Of a stretch of 64,000 bases of DNA, positions 15,399 through 24,177 are shown piece after piece. Location of the stretch: NCBI RefSeq assembly GCF_007858475.1, contig NZ_VIGX01000001.1, positions 558,001 through 622,000 of the forward strand. Direction: 5' to 3'. The translations under genes and the position numbers were made by a program. The DNA comes from Tsukamurella conjunctivitidis. Lineage in GTDB: Bacteria; Actinomycetota; Actinomycetes; Mycobacteriales; Mycobacteriaceae. Below the pieces are notes generated by a model. It made no database searches. It had not been told where the DNA came from and saw only the letters and a list, made by a program, of their open reading frames with translations. Numbering within the stretch: position 1 is the first letter of the stretch; each line of letters starts with the position of its first letter.

Positions 15399-16109
15399 AT
15401 GGCCGAGCCGATACCCACCACGCAGGAGGCGCTCGCCCGCCTGGCGGCGATGCCCCTGGTCGAGGCGATGGCGACGCAACGGGCGATCCGTCGCGTCCTG
15501 CCGGACCCCGTCGACGATGCCCTCGTGCTGCGCTGCATCGAGGCGGCGCAGCGTGCGCCCACCGGCCAGAACGGCCAGCAGTGGGAGTTCGTCGTGGTGC
15601 AGGACCGCGCGATCAAGGAACGCCTGGCGCGGCAGTACCGCCGGTCGTGGGGCGTGTACTGGCGCACGGTCTACCGGCGAGTGGCGGCGCGTGACGATGC
15701 GAAGGCGCGCATGGCGAAGGCGGTGCAGTGGCAGGTGGACCACTTCGCCGACATTCCCGTCCTCGTGGTGGCCTGCCTGCGGCTCGGTGTCGCCGAGGGG
15801 CGCGTGCCGGTGTTCCGCATGCCGCACGTCGCCGAGAGCGGCTACTGGGGGTCGATCTATCCCGGTGTCCAGAACCTGCTGTTGACGGCGCGCGCGATGG
15901 GGCTGGGGGCCTCGCTGGTCACGATGCCGCTCTGGAACCTGGTGGCGGCCAGGCGGATCCTCGGTCTCCCGTCGAACGTGACGCCGGTCTGCGTGGTGCC
16001 CCTCGGTTGGCCGCGCGGCAGGTACGGACCGTCGGCGCGCAAGGCCGTCGGCGACGTCACGCACCGCGACGGATACGGCCGTCGGTACTGGTTGGATCCC
16101 GGGTCGTGA
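15399..16109 (+). CDS. Nitroreductase-family protein
   Basis: This 236-residue FMN-dependent oxidoreductase belongs to the nitroreductase superfamily. Evidence: the N-terminal RAIRRVLPDPVDDALVLRC followed by AAQRAPTGQNGQQWEFVVV, the family's FMN-binding arginine and Ser/Asn-type loop, and a C-terminal GLGASLVTMPLWN helix followed by PVCVVPLGWPRGRYGP, which is typical of the class. The start ATG is one base after the stop of the flavodoxin-like gene, so the two redox proteins probably work or are regulated together. The middle of the protein (Trp-, Arg- and Tyr-rich) differs from classic NfsB enzymes. The physiological electron acceptor is unknown. Confidence 0.82.
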   Translation: MAEPIPTTQEALARLAAMPLVEAMATQRAIRRVLPDPVDDALVLRCIEAAQRAPTGQNGQQWEFVVVQDRAIKERLARQYRRSWGVYWRTVYRRVAARDDAKARMAKAVQWQVDHFADIPVLVVACLRLGVAEGRVPVFRMPHVAESGYWGSIYPGVQNLLLTARAMGLGASLVTMPLWNLVAARRILGLPSNVTPVCVVPLGWPRGRYGPSARKAVGDVTHRDGYGRRYWLDPGS

Positions 16110-16172
16110 CCTGCGGCGTGGCGCGGCGCGCGGGCGCGAACCGTTCACTGTGTGCGATTGCAAAGGTGCGGG

Positions 16173-16178
16173 TATAGT
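16173..16178 (+). promoter_or_regulatory. -10 element upstream of the repeat-containing secreted protein
   Basis: TATAGT lies 27 bases before the ATG at 16205. No convincing -35 hexamer is at 16-18 bases. The untranslated leader would be about 20 bases. Confidence 0.4.
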
Positions 16179-16204
16179 CCGCCTCGGATGCTGTAGCAGA
16201 ACCG

Positions 16205-18331
16205 ATGCGAAGAGGGTCACCTATCGTGGTTTCGTCGAAGTCCACCGCCGCTGTCATCGCCGCGGCGACCGCCGCCGCTACCGGAGTCCTCGCCGCCCCG
16301 GCCGGGGCCACACCGCCGGCCGCCCCAGCACCTCCGCCTGCGCGCGCCGGGGTACCGGCTGCCTTCGTCCCCCCGGCGCCCCTTGCGCTTCCTCCGGCCC
16401 GCGCGACGGCGCCCGCCGCCAGGGCTGTCGGGAGGTCGGCCACGCCGCCCGCCAGGGCCGTCGGGAGGTCGGCCACGCCGCCCGCGGCCTCCTCGCCGTC
16501 CGTGCCCGCCACGTACGAGGGCTCGGTGGCGAACATCCCGCAGAACGTCGTCGAGGCGATCGCCAACATTCCCGCGAACCAGGTGGCCGGCGCAGGGCGA
16601 GTCGCGGACGCGCTGAAGCTGAGCGGCAACTGGTGGCTCTACATGCCCAGCAACGTTCTCGGCTTCGACCACGCGGACCTCGCGAAGGTCAACGGGCTCG
16701 CGTCCTGGCTCGTGCCGTTCCCGGCGGTCGCGCAGGCGTTGGCGGATCCGATCAACGTCACCATGCAGGCGAACTTCCCCATGACGGCCGACTGCACGGG
16801 AGCCCCGGCCCCGTGCGACGACCCGACGTACTGGACCGACTACTTCAAGGTGATGCCCTGGCAGCTGGTCCAGGGGGTTTCCTACGGCACCGTGCGGAAC
16901 ACCATCGATCCGTCGATCATCATGCCGTGGTCGAACACCACGCAGCGGATCGACGTGTTCGGCGTGCCGCGCGCCATCTGGTACACCCTGACGAAGACGC
17001 CGGAGGGCATCAAGCCCGTGCCCACGGCCGGGATGATCTCGAGCACCTACGGCCGGTTGGGAAAGGAGGCGGGCGCCTCTCTCGACCCGATGGTCGATGG
17101 GACCTATTGCCTGCCCTGCCAGTTCGTCAAGGGAGGCCCGAAGGGGGCCCCGGGATCGCTTTCGCGGATCCCGCTGCTCGGCAACTGGTACACGATCACC
17201 GACCTGGGGCAGCGGTTCACGTCGGACAACTGGAACAACCGCCGCCCCGGCGTCCCGCTGGCCCCCGATGTCGATGCGCTCTCGCTGTGGAGCGAGGCGG
17301 GGCAGGCCCGCCTGAAGAAGTCCATCGCCAAGGCCCAGGCGGATCAGGCGAGCGGCCGCAGCCGGCCCACGGACCTCGGTACGGAGATCCAGAAGGCGAT
17401 CGACGGCATCGTGGCCGGCGTCCGGCCGCCGGATCCCACGCCGGCGGACCTCGGGGCGGCGAGAGCATCCGTGGACAGGGACTACCGGAGCCTGGCCGAT
17501 GACGTCGCGGCGGCGTCGCTGCAGTCGCCGGCGAAGCCGCGCGCCCGAGCCGCGAGTGCGACTGCCGCTCGGCCGGTTCCGGGCTCCGCAACCGCGGCCG
17601 TGTCCCGCCTCTTCGGCGGGCCCCCCGTGACACCCGCTGCGGCCGCTCCGCAGCGGACGGCGGTGGTGCAGCAGCCGGTCGCGCCGCAGAACGTGGTCGA
17701 GCAGGTGGTCCAGACCATCGCGCCCGTCGTGCCGAATCTGCAGATTCCGGGCGTGATCCCCGGGCTGCAGCAGCCGGTGCCCGCTGCGACCCCGGCTGCG
17801 GCGCAGCGGATCACGCCGCCCGCGCCGCAGCGAATCACGCCTGTGTCGCAGCAGCGGGTGAAGCCGTCTGCGCCGCAGCGGATCACGCCTGTGTCGCAGC
17901 AGGGGGTCGCGCCGGTCGCGGTGCAGCAGGTCACGCCTGCGGCACAGCAGCGGGTGAAGCCGGCTGCGCCGCAGAGGATCACGCCTGTGTCGCAGCAGCG
18001 GGTCGCGCCGGTCGCGGCGCAGCAGGTCAAGCCTGCGGTGCAGCAGTGGGTCAAGCCTGCGGCGGAGCGGGTCGCGCCGGTCGCGGCGCAGCAGGTCAAG
18101 CCTGCGATGCAGCAGTGGGTCAAGCCTGCGGCGGAGCGGGTCGCGCCGGTCGCGGCGCAGCAGGTCAAGCCGTCCGAGGTGAACGGGGCTCCGTCCGCGA
18201 CCCCGCAGGTGCGCGACTCCGGCTCGACGGCTCCTGCCAAGCAGCAGGGCGGGATGGTCTCGTTCAAGAAGATGGTGAGCGACGCGGCCGCCGCTACGGG
18301 TCTCGCCGCACCCGCCGCCGCGGTGGGGTGA
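16205..18331 (+). CDS. Secreted protein with a Pro/Gln/Val-rich repeat tail, function unknown
   Basis: This 708-residue protein is not recognised as a known enzyme. An N-terminal hydrophobic Ala-rich segment ending near AGATPP looks like a signal peptide. Residues 30-100 are Ala/Pro-rich and include an exact 11-residue duplication (ARAVGRSATPP). About 105-430 is a globular Trp-rich part (NWWLYMPSNVLGF, DDPTYWTDYFKVMPW, GTYCLPC). The C-terminal part, about 530-660, carries roughly fifteen 7-8-residue repeats of the form Q-R/Q-V/I-x-P-x-x. An internal GTG at 16226 could be the start instead. It is probably surface-associated, like repeat-tailed envelope proteins. Its stop abuts that of the convergent SDR gene. 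Confidence 0.7.
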   Translation: MRRGSPIVVSSKSTAAVIAAATAAATGVLAAPAGATPPAAPAPPPARAGVPAAFVPPAPLALPPARATAPAARAVGRSATPPARAVGRSATPPAASSPSVPATYEGSVANIPQNVVEAIANIPANQVAGAGRVADALKLSGNWWLYMPSNVLGFDHADLAKVNGLASWLVPFPAVAQALADPINVTMQANFPMTADCTGAPAPCDDPTYWTDYFKVMPWQLVQGVSYGTVRNTIDPSIIMPWSNTTQRIDVFGVPRAIWYTLTKTPEGIKPVPTAGMISSTYGRLGKEAGASLDPMVDGTYCLPCQFVKGGPKGAPGSLSRIPLLGNWYTITDLGQRFTSDNWNNRRPGVPLAPDVDALSLWSEAGQARLKKSIAKAQADQASGRSRPTDLGTEIQKAIDGIVAGVRPPDPTPADLGAARASVDRDYRSLADDVAAASLQSPAKPRARAASATAARPVPGSATAAVSRLFGGPPVTPAAAAPQRTAVVQQPVAPQNVVEQVVQTIAPVVPNLQIPGVIPGLQQPVPAATPAAAQRITPPAPQRITPVSQQRVKPSAPQRITPVSQQGVAPVAVQQVTPAAQQRVKPAAPQRITPVSQQRVAPVAAQQVKPAVQQWVKPAAERVAPVAAQQVKPAMQQWVKPAAERVAPVAAQQVKPSEVNGAPSATPQVRDSGSTAPAKQQGGMVSFKKMVSDAAAATGLAAPAAAVG
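16418..16483 (+). repeat. 33-bp tandem duplication inside the secreted-protein gene
   Basis: Two 33-base units (16418-16450 and 16451-16483) differ at one base (T or C in the third codon) and encode the same 11 residues twice, which points to a recent slip duplication. Confidence 0.85.
18026..18163 (+). repeat. 69-bp tandem duplication inside the secreted-protein gene
   Basis: Two complete 69-base units (18026-18094 and 18095-18163) differ at one position, GTG against ATG, and a third partial unit begins at 18164. The frame is kept (23 codons). They sit in a longer stretch, about 17800-18180, of degenerate repeats encoding Q-x-V/I-x-P motifs. Confidence 0.88.
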
Positions 18332-19123
18332 TCACCGCTTGCGACGTTGTCCCGCACTGACGGCGGCCATCAGCTCGTCATTCCCGGTCCGGCGGGACAC
18401 CGCGGCCGCCGCCCCGGGGGCCAGCGCGCCGAGCGTGGTGATGATCCGCAGGGGCAAGGGGGCGACCACGACCTCACCGCGGTTGCGTTCCACCGCACGC
18501 ACGGTGGAACGCGCCACCTGCGCTGCCGTGCACGTGGCCGCGCGCGGGACCCGGACACCGCTGTCGGCGAACATTCCCGCGTCCCGGACGGGCCCGGGAA
18601 GGACCGAGGAGACGCCGATCTCGTAGGGACGCAGCTCCTCGCGGAGAGCGAGGGCGAATCCACGGAGCCCGAACTTGGTGGCGTTGTACAGCGACATCCG
18701 CGCCGACGCCGACTTACCCGACAGCGACGAGAGGAACACGACATGCCCGCCCGTCCCGCGCTCGCGCATCGCTTCGGAAGCCAGCTTCGCCAGGAGTACC
18801 GGCGCACGCAGGTTCACGGCGAACGCGCGATCGAGTTCCTCGGTGGTGTAGTCCCGGAGTTCGCCGGATGCCGGGAGAGCGGCCGCGGCGACGAGCACGT
18901 CGATCGGGCCGCATTCGGCGAGGAGCGCGGCCGGTGCCGCGGGATCGCTGAGATCCGCCGGCACCGCCCGGCCGTCCACCGCGGCGGCGAGGCGGCCCAG
19001 CTCGTCCGCTCGGCGGCCGCTGAGGATCAGGTGCGCGCCGTGCGCGGCGAACGCGGACGCGAGTGCGCCGCCCAGTCCGCCTGTGGCGCCGGTGATCAGG
19101 ACCCGTGCCGATTGCAATTCCAT
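18332..19123 (-). CDS. Short-chain dehydrogenase/reductase
   Basis: This 263-residue cytoplasmic NAD(P)-dependent oxidoreductase has the Rossmann motif GATGGLGG near residue 12. The catalytic Ser lies in FLSSLSGKSA, with YNATK providing the Tyr and Lys and the NNAG equivalent modified to AAALP. The form is that of classical SDRs acting on small alcohols, ketones or lipid groups; the substrate is not evident. The start at 19123 is supported by a TAGCCT -10 box seven bases upstream, giving a leaderless message. It is divergent from the Baeyer-Villiger monooxygenase gene and convergent with the repeat protein. Confidence 0.85.
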   Translation of the reverse strand: MELQSARVLITGATGGLGGALASAFAAHGAHLILSGRRADELGRLAAAVDGRAVPADLSDPAAPAALLAECGPIDVLVAAAALPASGELRDYTTEELDRAFAVNLRAPVLLAKLASEAMRERGTGGHVVFLSSLSGKSASARMSLYNATKFGLRGFALALREELRPYEIGVSSVLPGPVRDAGMFADSGVRVPRAATCTAAQVARSTVRAVERNRGEVVVAPLPLRIITTLGALAPGAAAAVSRRTGNDELMAAVSAGQRRKR

Positions 19124-19173
19124 ACATCGGAGGCTACCCGCGGCGCGCGCGTCGCACGAGGAGGTGCGTGCAC

Positions 19174-20667
19174 GTGAGCGGCAACGGAACCGAGGACGTC
19201 GACGTCGTCGTCGTCGGCGCGGGATTCGGCGGGATCGGTGCCGCGATCGCGCTGAAGGAACTGGGATTCGAGCGACTCCTGATCGTCGACCGGGAGGACG
19301 ATCTCGGCGGCACATGGCACGTGAACAGGTACCCCGGGCTGACCGTCGACGTCCCGTCGACGACGTTCTCGTACTGGTTCGAACCCAACCCCGACTGGTC
19401 GGGCATGTATGCGCGCGGTCCCGAGTTGAAGGCGTACGCCGGCCGCGTCGCGGACAAGTACGACGTGCGGCGACACATGCGCTTCGGTCTCGACGTACGC
19501 CGCGCCGATTGGGACGAGGAGTCCGGCCGGTGGACGGTCCACTTCGCCGAGGGAGACCCGGTGCGGACCCGCTTCCTGGTGTGCGCCACGGGTTTCCTGT
19601 CGCAGCCGGCGACGCCGGACATCCCCGGGATCGAGCGTTTCGAGGGTGCCGTCGTCCACACGGCGCGCTGGGACCCCGATCACGCGTTCGACGGCGAGCG
19701 GGTCGCGGTCATCGGCACCGGATCCACCGCAGTGCAGGTGATCCCGGAACTGGCGAAACGGGCCGCCGATCTCACCGTCTACCAGCGGACCCCGATCTGG
19801 GTGATGCCCAAGTTGGATGTTCCCTTCCCGCGACCGGTGCGGTCGGTGTTCGCGCGCTATCCCGTCACCCAGCGGGCGGTGCGGTTGGTGACCGATTCGT
19901 TCATGGAGTTCCTCATGGTGGTCGCGATGTGGCGCTATCGCTGGTTCCGCCGGCTCAACAGCGCGGCCGCGCGCGCCGCGGGCGTGCACCGCTTCGTGTC
20001 GCTGCGTGACCGCCGTCTTCGGGCCGCCCTCACCCCGTCGTACGACTACGGGTGCAAGCGGCCGACGGTGTCGAACTCGTACTACCGCGCTCTCGCGCGC
20101 CCGAACGTCCGGCTCGATACCGAGAGCATCGACCGGATCGACGAGGGGGCGGTGATCGGAGTCGACGGCACCCGACGCGAGATCGACACCCTGGTCCTGG
20201 CCACGGGCTTCGACGTCTGGAAGACCAACCTGCCCGCGGTGACGGTGATCGGGCGGGACGGTAAGAACCTGGGCGAGTGGTGGCGCCAGACCAGGTTCCA
20301 GGCCTATGAAGGAGTCTCGGTCCCGGGCTTCCCCAATTTCCTCACTCTCGCCAGCCCGTACTCGTGGGTCGGCCTGTCCTGGTTCAACACCGTCGAGTAC
20401 CAGATGCGACACATCCGGCGGCTGTTCGGTGAGCTCGATCGGCGCGGCGCCGCCGTTTTCGAGGTGACCGAAACGGCGAACGCTCGGTTCCTCGAGCGGA
20501 TGGAGGGCCTCCTCGAGGACTCGGTGTTCCGGTTGGGGGATTGCGTCTCGTCGAACTCGTACTGGATCAACGGTCGCGGCGAGGCCGCGCTGTTCCGGCC
20601 CACCACAGTGCGGGACGCCGTTCGAACGCAGGATCGGTTCCCGCTGGTCGACTACGACTTCCGCTAG
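19174..20667 (+). CDS. Flavin-containing Baeyer-Villiger-type monooxygenase (copy 1)
   Basis: This 497-residue enzyme is expected to insert oxygen into ketones using FAD and NADPH. The FAD site GAGFGGIGAAIAL is near residue 16. The Baeyer-Villiger fingerprint FxGxxxHxxxW occurs as FEGAVVHTARW, and the NADPH site is GTGSTAVQ. The phrase EDDLGGTWHVNRYPGLTVDV is typical of this class (cyclohexanone or steroid monooxygenase relatives). The start GTG at 19174 has AGGAGG nine bases upstream; a GTG at 19168 is too close to that site. A clear paralogue of near-identical length lies at 36598-38085. The substrate is not known. Confidence 0.87.
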   Translation: MSGNGTEDVDVVVVGAGFGGIGAAIALKELGFERLLIVDREDDLGGTWHVNRYPGLTVDVPSTTFSYWFEPNPDWSGMYARGPELKAYAGRVADKYDVRRHMRFGLDVRRADWDEESGRWTVHFAEGDPVRTRFLVCATGFLSQPATPDIPGIERFEGAVVHTARWDPDHAFDGERVAVIGTGSTAVQVIPELAKRAADLTVYQRTPIWVMPKLDVPFPRPVRSVFARYPVTQRAVRLVTDSFMEFLMVVAMWRYRWFRRLNSAAARAAGVHRFVSLRDRRLRAALTPSYDYGCKRPTVSNSYYRALARPNVRLDTESIDRIDEGAVIGVDGTRREIDTLVLATGFDVWKTNLPAVTVIGRDGKNLGEWWRQTRFQAYEGVSVPGFPNFLTLASPYSWVGLSWFNTVEYQMRHIRRLFGELDRRGAAVFEVTETANARFLERMEGLLEDSVFRLGDCVSSNSYWINGRGEAALFRPTTVRDAVRTQDRFPLVDYDFR

Positions 20668-20693
20668 CCCGCGACCGGCGGTAACGTCGGAGC

Positions 20694-20978
20694 ATGTGCC
20701 GGAACATCACTGAACTGCGAGGACTCGAGCCCGCCGCCACCGACGAGGAGATCGAGGCCGCCGCGCGCCAGTACGTGCGCAAGGTCTCGGGCGTCCAGAA
20801 GGTGAGCGACGCCAATCGCGACGCCTTCGAGAAGGCCGTCGCCAAGGTCACCGCCGCCACCGAGGAACTGCTCGACGCGCTGCCCGCGCGCCGTCAGCCG
20901 CCGAAGACGGTCCCGCCGCTGCGCCGGCCCGAGGTGCGGGCGCGGATCGAGGCCAGGGCCGCCGCAGCCGGAGCCTGA
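20694..20978 (+). CDS. DUF2277 family protein
   Basis: This 94-residue protein opens with MCRNITELRGLEP, the hallmark of the DUF2277 family found in many actinobacteria, and continues with AARQYVRKVSGVQ and a helical ATEELLDAL segment. The function of the family is unknown. It is predicted soluble and mainly helical. A TAACGT -10 box six bases before the ATG suggests a leaderless message independent of the upstream monooxygenase. Confidence 0.85.
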   Translation: MCRNITELRGLEPAATDEEIEAAARQYVRKVSGVQKVSDANRDAFEKAVAKVTAATEELLDALPARRQPPKTVPPLRRPEVRARIEARAAAAGA

Positions 20979-20999
20979 TCCCGCCTGGGGCGCGGCCTC

Positions 21000-21947
21000 T
21001 CAGTCGCCGCCGTCCGCGGATCCGTCGGCGTCCGCGGCGCCGGTCGAGGATTCCGTCGCTCCCGTGGCGTCCGGGGGACCGGCGTGCTCGCCGGCCCCGT
21101 CGGATCCGGTGGTGGCCGCCGCCCCGGCCTCGTCCGTCGGTGTGCTCGCGACAGCGGCGGGCTCGCTCGCGGTCGGCTCGCTCCCGGAGGGGCGCTCGCG
21201 GGAGGTGCTCGCCGTGGGCGCGGCCAGTGCGTCCGCCAGGATCCGCCCGTTCTCCGCGGCCACGGCGCCCGCGGCCTCCAATCCGGCCTGGACGGCCGCG
21301 ACGGGGTCGTCCGACCGCGCGAGCGTCGTCGCCGTGGCGTTCGCGGTCTGCGTCGCCCCGAGCAGCGACAGTTCGGGAACGTAGAACGCCGCCGCGAAGA
21401 AGGCGTTCGTCCCCTGTACGAGCGCCGTCTCGGCCGGGCCCTGCGGCGCCGGCGTGATGCCGAAGGGCGGGGGTGTCGTGAGCGGAGGCGGTGTCGGGGC
21501 CACCGGCGGTAGCGGCTCCTGCAGCGCGGCGAACAGATCGGTACGCAGCGCCCCGATCGACCCGGTGCCACCGCCGATCCGCATCAGGTCGAGCAGGCCG
21601 ATGACCACCCCGTTCTGGAACCGCGGCACCACCTGATTGAGGTCGTTGCCGATGATGCCGGTCATCGCGGCGTCCGCGGGCCCGGTCACGGCGGCCGCCC
21701 CCGCGCCGAGGGCGCGGAACGGTCCACCCGGGGCGGCCACCAGGGCCGCGGCCGGCGCCGCGAGCACGCCCGCGGGTACCCCGGCCGCGCCCTGTACGGC
21801 GTACGGGCAGATCGCGGCGCAGTTCTCCAGCTGATTCTGCGTGAATTCGCCGAGCAGGGCGCCGGTCGGAGGTGTCGCAGCCACGGCCGGAGCGGCCGCG
21901 CACAGGGCGGCCACCGCCGCGAGGGGGAGGGACAGTCGCAGGCGCAT
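21000..21947 (-). CDS. Secreted Ala/Pro-rich protein of unknown function
   Basis: This 315-residue protein has a clear signal peptide (MRLRLSLPLAAVAALCAAAPAVA, cut before ATPP). The mature part has one Cys pair (ENCAAICPYAV), Gly- and Ala-rich helices, a Pro/Thr-rich linker in the middle, and a low-complexity Ala/Ser/Thr/Glu tail after about residue 245. No enzyme family is recognised. The start is supported by a TAGATT box seven bases upstream, so the message is probably leaderless. A perfect CRP-type site lies at 21968-21983, overlapping the region just upstream of that box. Confidence 0.75.
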   Translation of the reverse strand: MRLRLSLPLAAVAALCAAAPAVAATPPTGALLGEFTQNQLENCAAICPYAVQGAAGVPAGVLAAPAAALVAAPGGPFRALGAGAAAVTGPADAAMTGIIGNDLNQVVPRFQNGVVIGLLDLMRIGGGTGSIGALRTDLFAALQEPLPPVAPTPPPLTTPPPFGITPAPQGPAETALVQGTNAFFAAAFYVPELSLLGATQTANATATTLARSDDPVAAVQAGLEAAGAVAAENGRILADALAAPTASTSRERPSGSEPTASEPAAVASTPTDEAGAAATTGSDGAGEHAGPPDATGATESSTGAADADGSADGGD

Positions 21948-21967
21948 GGCAGAGAATCTACTCCGCT

Positions 21968-21983
21968 TGTGATGTGGATCACA
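21968..21983. promoter_or_regulatory. CRP/GlxR-type operator
   Basis: TGTGA-TGTGGA-TCACA is a perfect TGTGA-N6-TCACA dyad. It lies in the divergent gap between the secreted-protein gene (start 21947) and the ABC exporter (start 22056), centred about 28 bases upstream of the presumed leaderless start of the former. That position would favour repression of the secreted-protein gene. Confidence 0.65.
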
Positions 21984-22055
21984 GCATCGATCTCCACCCG
22001 CACCTCCACCCCTGGGTGGATCCGATCGTCGCAGGTCACGGGCATCGTCGACGTC

Positions 22056-22937
22056 ATGACACCGGCACTGACCCTGAGATCCCTGACCAAGACCTATGCG
22101 AGCGCGACGGGCGAGCGCTTCACCGCCGTCGACGGCGTCGACCTCACCGTCCGGCAGGGCGAGGTCGTCGCCTTCCTCGGCCCCAACGGGGCGGGGAAGA
22201 GCACCACGATCGACATGATCCTCGGTCTCATCACCCCGGACTCCGGCGCGGCCGCGCACACCGGCACCGTCGCCGCGGTGCAGCAGTCGGGCGGCCTCCT
22301 GCCCACCCTCACCGTGCAGGACACCGTCGAGCTGATCGCCGCGCTGCACCCCGGCTCGGACCCGGACGCCGCGATCGCCCGCGCGGGCCTCGACGACCTG
22401 CGGCGGCGCACCGTCGGGAAGTGCTCCGGCGGGCAGCAGCAGGCCCTGCGGTTCGCGCTGGCGCTGCTCGCGGAGCCCGACCTGCTCGTCCTCGACGAGC
22501 CCACGGCGGGCATGGACGTCGACGCCCGCCGGCGGTTCTGGGCCGCCGTCCGCGCCGACGCCCGCCGCGGCACGACGGTCCTCTTCGCCACCCACTACCT
22601 CGAGGAGGCGGACCAGTTCGCCGACCGGGTGGTGATGATCGCCGGCGGGCGGATCGTCGCCGACGGCGCGACCGCCGACGTCCGCGCCGCCGCCACCGGC
22701 CGGCGGGTCTCCGCCGTCCTCGGCGCCGACGGTGCGGCCGCCGTCGTCGCCGCCGTGCCCGGGCTCCGGGTGGCGGAGGTGCGCGGCGAGCGCACCGTCT
22801 TCGCCGTCGACGGCGACCCGCGTGCGTCGGACGATGCGCTCCGTTTCCTGCTCACCCGTACCGACGCCCGCGACGTGGAGACCCTCACCCACGGTCTCGA
22901 AGAGGCGTTCCTGCAGCTCACCGAGGAGAAGGCATGA
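22056..22937 (+). CDS. ABC transporter ATPase (two-component exporter)
   Basis: This 293-residue nucleotide-binding protein has Walker A GPNGAGKST near residue 45, signature CSGGQQQALR and Walker B LLVLDEPTAGMD, then a switch His in LFATHYLEEAD. The layout is that of DrrA/CcmA-like exporters of drugs or envelope lipids. It overlaps the permease gene by four bases (ATGA), forming a complete two-gene ABC-2 system. The start ATG at 22056 begins MTPALTLRSL, the usual beginning of such ATPases; no strong ribosome site is seen. The substrate is unknown. Confidence 0.88.
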   Translation: MTPALTLRSLTKTYASATGERFTAVDGVDLTVRQGEVVAFLGPNGAGKSTTIDMILGLITPDSGAAAHTGTVAAVQQSGGLLPTLTVQDTVELIAALHPGSDPDAAIARAGLDDLRRRTVGKCSGGQQQALRFALALLAEPDLLVLDEPTAGMDVDARRRFWAAVRADARRGTTVLFATHYLEEADQFADRVVMIAGGRIVADGATADVRAAATGRRVSAVLGADGAAAVVAAVPGLRVAEVRGERTVFAVDGDPRASDDALRFLLTRTDARDVETLTHGLEEAFLQLTEEKA

Positions 22938-23722
22938 CCACCACCGCGACGACCACCACGGCGACCGGCACGGCCTGGGGTCTCACGCCCCGGTTCCTCC
23001 TGCTCGACGTGCGCCGCCAGCTGCGCAACCGGCAGACCCTCATCATCACGACCGTCCTGCCCGTGGTGCTGTACCTGGCGCTGCACGCCCAAGCGGGCCC
23101 GGACGCGCACTTCGCGCACGGCGACTTCGCCGCATGGATGATGATCGGGCTCGCCCTGTACGGCTCCGCGGCCGCGGCCACCACGACGGCGGCGCAGGTC
23201 GCGGCCGAGCGGTCGACGGGCTGGGTGCGCACGCTGCGGCTCACGCCCCTGCGCCCGCCCGGCTACATCGCCTCGAAGGTGGTGAGCGCCCTGACCATGT
23301 CCGCGCTGCCCGTCGTCGTGCTCGCGGTGCTCTCCGCGGTGACCGGCGCGCACGCGGAACCGCAGGTCTGGGTTCTGTCGCTGCTCATCTCGTGGCTCGG
23401 ATCCGCGTTGTTCGGGGCGCTCGGGCTCGCGCTGGGCCTCGCGCTGCGCCCCGAGATCGTGATGCACGTCCCGGGGCTGCTGCTCACCGTGCTCGCCTTC
23501 GGCGGCAACGTCTTCTTCCCGCTCTCGGGCGGGATGCTGACCTTCGCGCAGTTCACGCCGATGTACGGGATCACGGCCCTGGCCCGGTACCCCCTCACCG
23601 GGGGCGAGACGCTCACCGGCGGCCACACCTCGCTGCTCGGGGCCGCCGTCAACGTGGTCGTGTGGTTCGCGATCTTCGCCGGCGCCGCCGCGCTGGCCTA
23701 CCGTCGCAGCGCCGAACGGTGA
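22934..23722 (+). CDS. ABC-2 type permease
   Basis: This 262-residue integral membrane protein has a Thr-rich N-terminus and about six hydrophobic segments. It carries the ABC-2 pattern with VAAERSTGWVRTLRLTPL in the cytoplasmic loop and GNVFFPLSGGM before the last third. It pairs with the upstream ATPase through a 4-base overlap. It could export an antibiotic or lipid, and nothing in the sequence decides which. Confidence 0.86.
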   Translation: MTTTATTTTATGTAWGLTPRFLLLDVRRQLRNRQTLIITTVLPVVLYLALHAQAGPDAHFAHGDFAAWMMIGLALYGSAAAATTTAAQVAAERSTGWVRTLRLTPLRPPGYIASKVVSALTMSALPVVVLAVLSAVTGAHAEPQVWVLSLLISWLGSALFGALGLALGLALRPEIVMHVPGLLLTVLAFGGNVFFPLSGGMLTFAQFTPMYGITALARYPLTGGETLTGGHTSLLGAAVNVVVWFAIFAGAAALAYRRSAER

Positions 23723-23738
23723 GCCCTTTCCCGGAGAT

Positions 23739-23754
23739 TGTGACCGGTATCACA
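23739..23754. promoter_or_regulatory. CRP/GlxR-type operator
   Basis: TGTGA-CCGGTA-TCACA is a second perfect TGTGA-N6-TCACA dyad. It ends 18 bases before the ATG of the DUF5313 gene and just upstream of its TAGCCT -10 box (23761-23766). Binding here would overlap the -35 region. Confidence 0.65.
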
Positions 23755-23772
23755 CGAGCGTAGCCTGAGGGC

Positions 23773-24168
23773 ATGTCCACGCACACGCCTCGCACCACAC
23801 CGAACCTCCTCGAGCGGGTGAAGTACCTCATGGGGATGCGCCTGCCCGATTCCATGCACGACTGGGTGGTCAACGACGCCACCGGCCCCGGCCACAACCG
23901 TCGCTTCTTCATCCGGGGTGCGCTGATGTTCGTGCCCTTCCTCGTCGTCGCTCTGGTCCTGCCCTCGCCGCTGTGGGTCAAGCTGGCGCTCGTCGCGATG
24001 ATGGCTCTGCCGGCCATCGTCTTCGTCGGCGGCCTGCGGTCGATCTACCTGCAGGAGCTGCTCGCCGACAACGGCATCGACCCGCACACCGAGAGCGGCA
24101 GGCAGTTGGAGGAACACCGGCGGCGCACCCGGGTGTACGAGGACAAGTACCGGCACCGGGCGGCGTAG
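23773..24168 (+). CDS. DUF5313 family membrane protein
   Basis: This 131-residue protein has two adjacent hydrophobic segments (FVPFLVVALVLPSPLWVKLALVAMM, split by the Pro pair, and ALPAIVFVGGL). It also has the conserved stretch HDWVVNDATGPGHNRRFFIRG that marks the DUF5313 family of actinobacteria. The function is unknown. The TAGCCT box six bases before the ATG gives a leaderless start. The CRP-type dyad upstream suggests carbon-state control. Confidence 0.75.
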   Translation: MSTHTPRTTPNLLERVKYLMGMRLPDSMHDWVVNDATGPGHNRRFFIRGALMFVPFLVVALVLPSPLWVKLALVAMMALPAIVFVGGLRSIYLQELLADNGIDPHTESGRQLEEHRRRTRVYEDKYRHRAA

Positions 24169-24177
24169 CCTCGCCGG

